Source: Archangiaceae bacterium
GTDB taxonomy: Bacteria; Myxococcota; Myxococcia; Myxococcales; Myxococcaceae
Length of the DNA: 8,170 bases
Direction: 5' to 3'
Assembly: GCA_023248915.1 (NCBI GenBank)
Contig: JAHFDQ010000265.1
Location: 1 to 8,170 of the forward strand
The notes under the pieces are model-generated. The model saw only the letters and a list, made by a program, of their open reading frames with translations. It searched no databases and was not told the DNA's origin. The translations under genes and the position numbers were made by a program. Shown here piece after piece: positions 1-6,171 of this stretch (position 1 is its first letter; the number at the start of each line of letters is the position of its first letter).

Positions 1-1063
1 CGAACACGTCGTCGAGCTGACACCGCGTCAACTGCGCCGAGAAGGCCCCGTCCGGGCCGAGCGAGGCGTTCTCCCAGATCACCTTGCGCCGGAGCAGGAA
101 CGGGTCTCCGCCCAGGCGATTGGGCAGGTCTTCCGTGGTGACGGCCGACCGGAAGCCCTGGGCGGCCAGCTCGCGGATGAGCCCCGCCGAGTACCAGCCG
201 TTGCAGTACGAGAAGTCGCGCACGCGCTGGCCGGTTTCTCGCTCGATGTCTTCCTTCGAGCCGCGGATCTCGTCCGCCCGGGTCGCTCCGCTGGTCAGCG
301 TCAGCACGGCGTGAGAGCGCGTGTGCGCGCCGAGGCTGAAGCCGAGCCCAGCCAAGCGGCGCACCTCGTCCCAGCTCATCGGTTCGCCGTCCTTCGGGGT
401 GACGTCGCCCGCCGAGGCCAGGGCGGTCTCGAGCAGCTCGAGCACGCCCTTCACCGTCGAGACCGGGTGACAGGACAGGAAGTCGTCCAGGGCCTCAGAG
501 ACCGAGCGTTGGCCGGCCAGCACCGGGGCAAGCAGGGCGGCGGAATCCCCCTGAGGCCTCAGCCGACGCGCCAGGGCCAGTCTGGCCAGGTGGTACAGGC
601 GGTCGTGATCGAACCGCCGGTCCGTCCCGATGAAGCCGGTGGCCAGGTAGCAGATCGCGGGCACTCCCAGGCTCGCCAAGAGCGGCGCGGCGTGGACCGC
701 CACGTCGCGGTAGCCGTCGTCGAACGTCACCACCAGCAAGTCGCTCCGAGCCTTGCGCCGGCCCGCCATCACCTCGAGGGCGTCTTCCAGCGAGGCGGGC
801 TCGAACCCGGCCGAGGCCGCGCACTCGAGCTGGGCCTTGAGCGTCGCGGTCGAGATCAGCAGCCCCGGAATCGCCGACCGTTCGGCCTCGGCGAAGTCTG
901 GGACGACGCGGTGGTAGCCGAGGACGAGAATGCGTCTGCCCCCCGCCCGCCACCGGTTCCACGAGGCCAACGCCTGCCGAGCCCGGCTGGCGTTCAGACA
1001 GGCCGCCAGCGCCGTCTTGGCGCTGCTCCGGATGAGGGCCGAGCCTGGAGTCGAGTTACCCAT
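1..1063 (-). CDS. Polysaccharide deacetylase (NodB/CE4 family), 3' end beyond window
   Basis: Read leftward from the ATG at 1063, this frame stays open to the window edge, giving 354 residues with the C-terminus missing. It carries the CE4 metal-dependent deacetylase signature: YHRV at residues 50-53, TFDDGY at 113-118 (D115 the expected catalytic base, D116 a metal ligand) and HTRSH at 247-251 (H247 and H251 the other metal ligands). The family removes N- or O-acetyl groups from polysaccharides. The long stretch between the Asp and His motifs fits the NodB-like branch often found in exopolysaccharide clusters. The third motif, usually YP-G, reads FSYCNG at 284-289, with Cys replacing Pro. 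No signal peptide is seen: the N-terminus is Ala/Arg rich, so location is uncertain. The start has a weak GGGG about 7 bases upstream. The gene runs divergently from the ccm operon and has no obvious link to it. The substrate cannot be told from the sequence. Confidence 0.88.
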   Translation of the reverse strand, partial: MGNSTPGSALIRSSAKTALAACLNASRARQALASWNRWRAGGRRILVLGYHRVVPDFAEAERSAIPGLLISTATLKAQLECAASAGFEPASLEDALEVMAGRRKARSDLLVVTFDDGYRDVAVHAAPLLASLGVPAICYLATGFIGTDRRFDHDRLYHLARLALARRLRPQGDSAALLAPVLAGQRSVSEALDDFLSCHPVSTVKGVLELLETALASAGDVTPKDGEPMSWDEVRRLAGLGFSLGAHTRSHAVLTLTSGATRADEIRGSKEDIERETGQRVRDFSYCNGWYSAGLIRELAAQGFRSAVTTEDLPNRLGGDPFLLRRKVIWENASLGPDGAFSAQLTRCQLDDVF

Positions 1064-1099
1064 GCGCTGCCCCGGTGCACGGCCGATGCCACGGTGCGT

Positions 1100-1125
1100 C
1101 GAGGGCCGCGCCGCCGGGGCCCTCG
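1100..1125 (-). repeat. GC hairpin in the deacetylase leader, with a duplicated right arm
   Basis: CGAGGGCC at 1100-1107 is complementary to GGCCCTCG at 1118-1125, giving an 8-bp stem with a 10-base loop. The right arm is duplicated in tandem: GGCCCTC occurs at 1118-1124 and again at 1125-1131, so the left arm could pair with either copy. If the deacetylase transcript starts to the right of this point, the hairpin would sit about 37-68 bases ahead of its start codon. GC-rich DNA makes such repeats easily, so a function is only a possibility. Confidence 0.35.
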
Positions 1126-1158
1126 GCCCTCTGCAATTTCGACACGCGCCCAGGTCGC

Positions 1159-1170
1159 ATTCCCGGGAAT
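1159..1170. promoter_or_regulatory. Perfect 12-bp palindrome, possible operator
   Basis: ATTCCCGGGAAT reads identically on both strands. It lies roughly midway between the two divergent start codons (96 bases from the deacetylase ATG, 129 from that of ccmA), where a dimeric regulator could act on either gene. I do not recognise it as the site of a specific regulator, and a 12-bp palindrome is expected by chance in about 5 percent of stretches this long. Confidence 0.3.
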
Positions 1171-1223
1171 ACCGTTGATTGGCGAGCACTTATCGTCCCC
1201 ATCAGGGAACCCAGCCGGGACGC

Positions 1224-1252
1224 TTGGCCGGCCCCGCCTTTCGCGTTACTAA
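1224..1252 (+). promoter_or_regulatory. Weak candidate sigma-70 promoter for the ccm operon
   Basis: TTGGCC at 1224-1229 (four of six matches to TTGACA) is followed after 17 bases by TACTAA at 1247-1252 (three of six matches to TATAAT). Transcription would start near 1260, leaving a leader of about 40 bases before ccmA. Spacing and position are right but the hexamers are poor, so this is only the best pair I could find. Confidence 0.2.
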
Positions 1253-1298
1253 GCGCCACTCCCAAATGGTCGCACTCCCCCTTGGGGCCGCCGCCCCC

Positions 1299-1961
1299 AT
1301 GATGCAGACCGAACCCAAGGCCCTGGCCCTCGACATACGAGACGTCAGCAAGCGCTACGGGCCGAGGTGGGCGTTGGCGCGCCTGTCTTACTCGCTGCCG
1401 CTGGGCACCTCGCTGCTCCTGACCGGCCACAACGGGTCGGGCAAGTCGACGCTCCTCCGCATCATCGCCACCTCGTCTTCTCCGACCGCGGGCGGGCTGT
1501 CGGTACTGGGACTGGACGCCCGAGAACAGCGCGAGGACGTGCGCCGCCAGACGGCCCTGTTGTCGCACTCGAGCTTTCTCTACGAGGACCTGACGGCCGA
1601 GCAGAACCTGCTCTTGCTCGCCCGGCTGCTGGGGGCCGCGCACGCGCGGGACATCGTTTCGGGGCTGTTGACGAAGGTGGGCCTGGCCACCCGGGCAGAT
1701 CACGCCGTCCGCACCTTCTCGGCCGGCATGCGAAAGCGGCTGGCGATCGCCCGGGTGCTGCTCAAGCAACCCCGGCTGGTGCTGCTCGACGAGCCGTTCG
1801 GCGAGCTCGACCCGGCCGGCATCGCCGCGATGGAGAAGATCATCGGCGAGATGCAGGACAAGGGCACGACGGTAATTTTGGCCACGCACCTGATCGAGCA
1901 GGGGCGCGCGTTGACCCAGCGCCGGCTGCACCTGCGCGAGGGCCGGGCGGTGGCGGCATGA
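1299..1961 (+). CDS. ccmA: Heme exporter ATP-binding protein CcmA
   Basis: This 220-residue ABC ATPase energises the CcmAB complex, which in System I releases heme-loaded CcmE from CcmC. Visible motifs are Walker A GHNGSGKST (43-51), a signature segment TFSAGMRKRLAIAR (139-152) replacing the classical LSGGQ, Walker B LVLLDEP (160-166) with catalytic E165, a GELD D-loop (168-171) and the H-loop histidine H197 in LATH. The Q-loop region reads LLSHSSFLYEDLT (87-99) with no glutamine. I chose the ATG at 1299 because it gives the usual family length. In-frame ATGs at 1179 and 1266 would add N-terminal residues unlike the family and have no Shine-Dalgarno sequence, and the ATG at 1302 is equally possible. 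The Shine-Dalgarno here is weak (GGGG 11 bases upstream). The gene's stop overlaps the ccmB start. ABC ATPases resemble one another, but ccmB next door fixes the identity. Confidence 0.94.
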   Translation: MMQTEPKALALDIRDVSKRYGPRWALARLSYSLPLGTSLLLTGHNGSGKSTLLRIIATSSSPTAGGLSVLGLDAREQREDVRRQTALLSHSSFLYEDLTAEQNLLLLARLLGAAHARDIVSGLLTKVGLATRADHAVRTFSAGMRKRLAIARVLLKQPRLVLLDEPFGELDPAGIAAMEKIIGEMQDKGTTVILATHLIEQGRALTQRRLHLREGRAVAA

Positions 1962-2683
1962 TCGACGCCTCGGCCGAGCGCGGCATCGCCTTCCGGCCCC
2001 AGCCGATCGGCCTGTTTCATTCGGCGGCCATCGTCTTCTGGAAGGACTTGCTGATCGAGTGGCGAACCCGCGCCCGGCTGAACGCGCTGATCTTCTTCGC
2101 AGTCGCCACCTTGCTGCTCTTCTCGTTCGCCCTGGGGCCGGACACGGCGCTGTTGCGGCAGAACGCGGCGGGGTACCTCTGGCTGGGCATCCTCTTCGCG
2201 AGCGTGCTGTCGCTCGGCGAGTCCTTCCGGGTCGAGACCGAGAACTCGTCGATGGACGGGCTGAAGCTGGCGCCGGTGGACGCGCGCGCGGTGTTCCTCG
2301 GCAAGGCGGTGGGCAACGGGCCGATGCTGTTCGCCCTCTCGTTCGTGCTCTTGCCCATTCTCGTCGCGCTTTACGACGTCTCGATCGCCGGAGGGCTCGC
2401 CGCGCTGGTCGGGGTGCTGGCCTTAGGGTGCGCGGCGATCACCGCGCCGGGCACCATCTACGCCGCGATCGCCTCGAACGCGCGGGCCCGCGACGTGCTG
2501 CTGCCGCTGCTGCTCTTCCCGCTGCTCGTGCCGGCCTTGCTCGCGTCGGTGAAGGCTTCGGCGTTAGTGCTTCAGGGCGACCCGATGCACCAGCTCGGCT
2601 CCTGGCTCGGCCTGCTGGCAGGCTTCAACCTCATCTACTGGGGTCTTGGTTTCACGCTCTTCCCGAGGGTGGTAGAGGACTGA
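1958..2683 (+). CDS. ccmB: Heme exporter permease subunit CcmB
   Basis: CcmB is the membrane partner of CcmA in the inner-membrane complex that drives release of holo-CcmE for heme delivery. The 241-residue product has about six hydrophobic segments, near 41-60, 72-87, 122-140, 146-165, 180-200 and 215-235, as expected. Family-like features include FWKDLLIEWRTR (27-38) before the first segment, an E-SSMDGL-LAP stretch (96-106) and a leucine-rich LLPLLLFPLLVP (181-192). It is some 20 residues longer than the E. coli protein, mostly because of an N-terminal tail (1-20) rich in charged and polar residues. The start overlaps the ccmA stop (ATGA at 1958-1961) with a GGTGG just upstream, so translation is probably coupled. 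ccmC begins 2 bases after its stop. Confidence 0.93.
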   Translation: MIDASAERGIAFRPQPIGLFHSAAIVFWKDLLIEWRTRARLNALIFFAVATLLLFSFALGPDTALLRQNAAGYLWLGILFASVLSLGESFRVETENSSMDGLKLAPVDARAVFLGKAVGNGPMLFALSFVLLPILVALYDVSIAGGLAALVGVLALGCAAITAPGTIYAAIASNARARDVLLPLLLFPLLVPALLASVKASALVLQGDPMHQLGSWLGLLAGFNLIYWGLGFTLFPRVVED

Positions 2684-2685
2684 CG

Positions 2686-3462
2686 ATGCCTACCTGGACG
2701 TCCTACGTGCTGCTCCTGGCGGTGCTCGGCCTCTTCGGGGTGCACCTGGCGGTGCCCGCGACGCGCGCCTGGGTGTGGAAGGTGCTCGCGGTCCTCGGCG
2801 TCGGCGGGGTGGTTTCGGGCAGCTACCTGGCGCTGGCCGTCGCGCCGGCCGACCACGAGATGGGCGACGTGTACCGCATCATGTTCGCCCACGTGCCCGA
2901 GGTCTGGATGGCGCTGTTGGCGCTGTGCGTGAACTTCGGCGCCTCGGTGGCCTTCCTGTTCCGGAAGGATCTCTCGCTCGACGCCCTTAGCGAGGCCTGC
3001 GCCGAGGTCGGCCTGTTCTTCGGGACGATCGGCGTGCTGCTCGGCGCGATCTGGGGCCGGCCGACCTGGGGCGTCTGGTGGGACTGGGACCCGCGACTCA
3101 CCACCGCCGCGATCATGCTGGTGGTGTACTCGGGCTACCTGGCGTTGAGGAAGTTCGTCGACGACCCCGAGAAGCGCGCCACCTGGTCGGCGGTGGTCGG
3201 CATCATCGCCGCGTCCGACCTGCCGATTCTCTGGTTCTCGGTCCGGTGGTGGCGCAGCCTGCACCAGCGCCAGTCGGGCGCCGGCAAGATGGACCCGACG
3301 ATCTGGTCGATCTTGATGTGGAACACGGCGGCGCTCATGGCCCTCACCATCGTCTTCGCCTACCAGCGCTACCGCATCGCCCAGGCCACTCGGGCCCGTG
3401 AAGTCGCGCTGCCTTCCGCCCTGCCCCCGGATTCGGGCGACGTCCCTTCGGAGGCCGCATGA
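2686..3462 (+). CDS. ccmC: Heme handling protein CcmC (heme transfer to CcmE)
   Basis: CcmC is the inner-membrane protein that binds heme on the periplasmic side and attaches it covalently to the CcmE histidine. The 258-residue product shows the tryptophan-rich WWD domain WGRPTWGVWWDWDPRLT at 123-139. It also has the two histidines known to ligate heme in this family: H69 in MFAHVPEVW and H193 in SVRWWRSLHQ. Six hydrophobic segments fit the known topology, and KMDPTIWSILMW (201-212) precedes the last one. A polar Pro/Ala-rich tail of about 30 residues follows it and makes the protein slightly longer than the E. coli one. The start has AGAGG 7 bases upstream and lies 2 bases after the ccmB stop. 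A longer upstream reading in this frame exists but runs through ccmB and is not real. Confidence 0.96.
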   Translation: MPTWTSYVLLLAVLGLFGVHLAVPATRAWVWKVLAVLGVGGVVSGSYLALAVAPADHEMGDVYRIMFAHVPEVWMALLALCVNFGASVAFLFRKDLSLDALSEACAEVGLFFGTIGVLLGAIWGRPTWGVWWDWDPRLTTAAIMLVVYSGYLALRKFVDDPEKRATWSAVVGIIAASDLPILWFSVRWWRSLHQRQSGAGKMDPTIWSILMWNTAALMALTIVFAYQRYRIAQATRAREVALPSALPPDSGDVPSEAA

Positions 3463-3647
3463 CCGCGCCGACCTTCCTGATTCCGCTTCTCTGGGCCGCC
3501 GAGCTCAAACCGGGCGAAGGGCTGATCGTCGGAGGCTGGGAGTTCGTCTGGGCCGCCTGGGGAGTCACCTGGGCGGCGCTGGCCCTGTACGCCCTGTCGC
3601 TCTGGCTGCGCCGTGAGACGTCTGAAACCCCCAAGGAGCTTCGATGA
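3459..3647 (+). CDS. ccmD: Small membrane protein CcmD
   Basis: CcmD is a short single-span protein that joins the CcmABC complex and helps release holo-CcmE. The 62-residue product has the family core: GGWEFVWAAWGVTWAALAL (25-43) running into a membrane segment to about residue 50, then RR and a charged cytoplasmic tail. Unlike many CcmD proteins it has about 20 extra residues in front, including a short hydrophobic run FLIPLLWAA (6-14). The start overlaps the ccmC stop (ATGA at 3459-3462) and has a strong GGAGG 4 bases upstream, so the extension appears genuinely translated. The assignment rests on size, the tryptophan-rich core and position between ccmC and ccmE. Confidence 0.88.
   Translation: MTAPTFLIPLLWAAELKPGEGLIVGGWEFVWAAWGVTWAALALYALSLWLRRETSETPKELR
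3633..3638 (+). promoter_or_regulatory. Strong ribosome-binding site for ccmE
   Basis: AAGGAG ends 5 bases before the ccmE ATG, inside the end of ccmD. It is the closest match to the consensus Shine-Dalgarno sequence in the operon, which suggests the heme chaperone is initiated more strongly than its neighbours. Confidence 0.7.
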
Positions 3648-4129
3648 AGGCCTCGAGCCGCAACCTCCTCATCGCGGTCGCCGCGCTCGCGATCGCGGGC
3701 GCCGGGCTCGCGTACATCGCCTTCGGCAACCTGGGTGAGAACCTCGTCTACTACTGGAGCCCCAGCGAGATGCTGGCGCACGGCGACGCGGCCTACGGCC
3801 CGACGATTCGGTTGGGGGGCGTGGTGAAGCCGGGCAGCATCGAGTGGAACGCCGGCCACACGGCCCTTTCCTTCGAGATCAACGACAACCACGAGATCGA
3901 ATCGCCCGCGGTGAAAGTGGCCGCGTCGCTGACGCCGCCGCAGATGTTCCGCGAGGGCATCGGCGTGGTGGTCGAAGGCACGTTCGACAAGTCGAAGGTG
4001 TTCAAAACAAACCGCCTGATGGTGAACCACTCGAACGAGTACCGTCCTCCGAAGCCCGGCGAGAAGCCCAAGAACTGGGGCGCGACGCTGTCCGACTCGA
4101 GCGGCCCGACGCCAGGGAAGGCCAAATGA
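3644..4129 (+). CDS. ccmE: Periplasmic heme chaperone CcmE
   Basis: CcmE carries heme covalently on a single histidine from CcmC to CcmF. The 161-residue product has an N-terminal anchor (about 8-27), then a periplasmic OB-fold domain with the conserved YYWSPSEML (36-44), RLGGVVKPGSI (56-66) and GIGVVVEGTF (105-114) stretches. The heme-binding site is HSNEY at 129-133, keeping H129 and Y133 of the HxxxY motif but with the middle residues changed from the common HDENY. It is therefore the histidine type, not the cysteine variant described in some archaea and sulfate reducers. The C-terminal tail (134-161) is Pro/Lys rich and likely flexible. The start overlaps the ccmD stop and has a consensus AAGGAG (3633-3638), the best ribosome-binding site in the operon. 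Confidence 0.96.
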   Translation: MKASSRNLLIAVAALAIAGAGLAYIAFGNLGENLVYYWSPSEMLAHGDAAYGPTIRLGGVVKPGSIEWNAGHTALSFEINDNHEIESPAVKVAASLTPPQMFREGIGVVVEGTFDKSKVFKTNRLMVNHSNEYRPPKPGEKPKNWGATLSDSSGPTPGKAK

Positions 4130-6165
4130 ATTCGTCCCTGGGGTACGGGCTGGTGCTCGCCGCGCTCGGGTCGGCGATCTTCGGCGCGGTGGTCGGCCTG
4201 TGGACGGGGCTGACCCGCCGCGAGTCGGCGCTGCCCTGGGTGCAGCGCGCGGTCTACGCCTTCTCGGCCTGCATGGCGACCGCGAACGGGGTGATGATCT
4301 ACGCGCTGCTCACCCACGACTTCTCGGTGAAGTACGTCTCGCAGGTCGGCAGCCGGGCGACGCCGGTCGTCTTCACCATCGTGTCGCTTTGGAGCGCGCT
4401 GGACGGGTCGATTCTCTTCTGGGGCTTCATCATGGGGCTCTACCTGTTCGCCTTCACCTGGACGTACCGGAAAGAGCACGGGCGCTACATGCAGCTCGCG
4501 CTAGGCATGATGTGCGCGGTGGGCGTCTTCTTCGCCTTCCTCATCGCGGGGCCGGCGAACCCCTTCGGGCACGTGCCGAACCCGATGGACGACGGCCCGG
4601 GGCCGAACCCGCTCTTACAGAACCACATCTTGATGGTGATTCACCCGCCGATGCTCTACTTCGGGTACGTCGGCATGGTGGTGCCGTTCGGCATCGCGGC
4701 CGGAGCGCTCTTGCGCGGCGAGCTGGGCGACTCGTGGATGGTCCCCTTGCGCAAGTGGACGCTGATTCCGTGGCTGTTCCTGTCGACGGGCATCATCCTC
4801 GGCTCGTGGTGGGCCTACGCGGTGCTCGGCTGGGGCGGGTACTGGGCGTGGGACCCGGTCGAGAACGCCTCGTTCCTGCCGTGGTTGACGGCCAGCGCCT
4901 TCATGCACTCGACGATGGTGCTCGAGCGCAAGCGCATGCTGAAGCTGTGGACGCTGGCGCTGGCGCTCGCCAGCTTCGTCCTGACGATCATCGGCACCTT
5001 CATGACCCGGTCGGGCGTGTTCAACTCGGTGCACGCCTTCACCCAGTCGGACATCGGGCCGACCTTCCTGGCCTTCATCGCGGTCTTGCTGGTGTTCTCG
5101 ATCGCGCTCTTGTCGTTCCGGGGCCGGCTGCTGGTGGCCGAAAGCAGCCTGGACTCGGTGCTGTCGCGCGAGACGGCGATCCTCGTCAACAACCTGGTCT
5201 TCGTGGCGGTCACCTTCGTGGTGTTTCTCGGCACGGCCTTCCCGCTGGTGACCGAGGCGCTGCAGAGCAAGCGCATCAGCGTCGGTGAACCGTACTTCAA
5301 CAAGATGGCGCTGCCCGGCGGCCTGATGGTGCTGTTCCTGATGGGCGTGGGGCCGGCCCTACCCTGGGGCGAGGCGAGCTGGGCGACCCTGAAGAAGCAG
5401 CTCTTCATCCCGGTGGGCGCGGCGCTGGTCACGGCAACCGCCTGCCTGGCGCTCTTGGGCCCGGGCCACTGGATGGCGCTGACCACCTTCGCGCTCGCGG
5501 CCTTCACCACCGCCATCACCCTGCGCGAGCTCTTGCTGCCGGCTCAAGCGCGAATGGCGCAGAACCGCGAGGGCGCCTTCACGGCCATGTTCCGGTCGGC
5601 GGTGAGGGCGCGGCGGCGCTTCGGCGGCTACGTGGTGCACCTGGGCATCGTGGTGATCATCGTCGGCATCGCCGCGTCGTCCGCCTACAAGGTGCACGAG
5701 ACCGGCACGGTGGCGAAGGGGCAGTCCTTGGCGCTGGCCGACTGGAAAATCCGCTTCGACGGCATCTCGTCGGGAGTCGACGCCCGGCGCGAGTGGAAGG
5801 CGGCCGACATCACGCTTGTCTCTCCGTCCGGGGCCACCGAGACGCTGGCCGGCCTGGACGGGCCCAGAATGAACTACTACCCGATGAGCAACGAGCCGGT
5901 CGGGTCTCCGGCGGTGCGGGCGAAGATCTCGAAGGACATCTACGTTTCCTTGCTCGCATTCGACGCCGAGAAGGGTTCGGCCAGCTTCAACGCCTGGATT
6001 TTCCCGCTGGTGGGTTGGATCTGGTACTCGATTCCGATTCTCGTGCTCGGCACCCTGATCGCCCTCTGGCCGCAGAAGCGGCGCGAGGCCGCCGTCGAGG
6101 CCACCGTGCCGAGCGCGGGCGCACCGCCGCCTGCGCCTGGGCTCACCACCGGAGCGAGCGCCTAG
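4126..6165 (+). CDS. ccmF: Cytochrome c heme ligation protein CcmF
   Basis: CcmF takes heme from holo-CcmE, reduces it and, with CcmH and CcmI, ligates it to the CXXCH motif of apocytochromes c at the periplasmic face. The 679-residue product has roughly 15 hydrophobic segments. Its WWD domain is LGWGGYWAWDPVENASF (234-250). The four conserved histidines are visible: H173 (VIHPPM) and H303 (GVFNSVHAF) as expected heme-domain ligands, H261 (FMHSTM), and H505 (GYVVHLG), the E. coli H491 equivalent. A large periplasmic domain (about 521-625) follows, with KDIYVSLL (603-610), then a last membrane segment (about 626-647) and a Pro/Ala-rich tail. It is about 30 residues longer than the E. coli protein. 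The start overlaps the ccmE stop (ATGA) with AGGGAAGG upstream. The TAG stop lies 6 bases before ccmG, which is in the same reading frame. Confidence 0.97.
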   Translation: MNSSLGYGLVLAALGSAIFGAVVGLWTGLTRRESALPWVQRAVYAFSACMATANGVMIYALLTHDFSVKYVSQVGSRATPVVFTIVSLWSALDGSILFWGFIMGLYLFAFTWTYRKEHGRYMQLALGMMCAVGVFFAFLIAGPANPFGHVPNPMDDGPGPNPLLQNHILMVIHPPMLYFGYVGMVVPFGIAAGALLRGELGDSWMVPLRKWTLIPWLFLSTGIILGSWWAYAVLGWGGYWAWDPVENASFLPWLTASAFMHSTMVLERKRMLKLWTLALALASFVLTIIGTFMTRSGVFNSVHAFTQSDIGPTFLAFIAVLLVFSIALLSFRGRLLVAESSLDSVLSRETAILVNNLVFVAVTFVVFLGTAFPLVTEALQSKRISVGEPYFNKMALPGGLMVLFLMGVGPALPWGEASWATLKKQLFIPVGAALVTATACLALLGPGHWMALTTFALAAFTTAITLRELLLPAQARMAQNREGAFTAMFRSAVRARRRFGGYVVHLGIVVIIVGIAASSAYKVHETGTVAKGQSLALADWKIRFDGISSGVDARREWKAADITLVSPSGATETLAGLDGPRMNYYPMSNEPVGSPAVRAKISKDIYVSLLAFDAEKGSASFNAWIFPLVGWIWYSIPILVLGTLIALWPQKRREAAVEATVPSAGAPPPAPGLTTGASA

Positions 6166-6171
6166 GCCCCC

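Larger units (their letters stand above)
1064..1298. other. Divergent intergenic region between deacetylase and ccmA
   Basis: These 235 bases separate two genes that are transcribed away from each other, so both promoters should lie here unless they sit inside coding sequence. I see a perfect 12-bp palindrome (1159-1170), a GC-rich inverted repeat near the deacetylase start (1100-1125) and a weak sigma-70-like pair (1224-1252). The stretch around 1132-1195 is less G+C rich than its surroundings, as promoter regions often are. Short open frames cross it on both strands but none has a ribosome-binding site or recognisable protein content. Confidence 0.7.

Noticed and set aside
1189..1194. GATAAG on the minus strand as a deacetylase -10 box
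   Set aside because: It matches four of six bases, but no -35-like hexamer lies 16-18 bases upstream, so I did not list it as a promoter.
311..1252. 313-codon plus-strand open frame at the left of the window
   Set aside because: It is antisense to the deacetylase, which has intact catalytic motifs on the minus strand. The product is a low-complexity Arg/Gly/Pro/Gln-rich sequence.
1179..1298. Longer ccmA start at 1179 or 1266
   Set aside because: The extra residues are unlike the CcmA family, no Shine-Dalgarno precedes either ATG, and the 1179 start would lie upstream of the candidate promoter.
1056..1931. 291-codon minus-strand open frame across ccmA
   Set aside because: It is a mirror of ccmA, which has all ABC ATPase motifs on the plus strand, and it shows no protein features of its own.
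2497..2535. Repeated CTG/CTC tract in ccmB
   Set aside because: It is explained by the leucine-rich membrane segment LLPLLLFPLLVP and is not an independent repeat element.
2059..2685. Upstream extension of ccmC in the same frame
   Set aside because: It runs through ccmB, whose membrane segments are clear in another frame, and reads as Arg/Ala-rich noise. The ATG at 2686 has a good ribosome-binding site.
4126..4133. Matching TGAATTCG at the starts of ccmF (4127) and the ccmI-like gene (7233)
   Set aside because: Both genes begin Met-Asn-Ser after a stop overlap, which produces the same short string. Only two copies exist and nothing extends the match.
3793..4479. 228-codon minus-strand open frame across ccmE and the ccmF start
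   Set aside because: It is antisense to two recognised genes and has no recognisable content.
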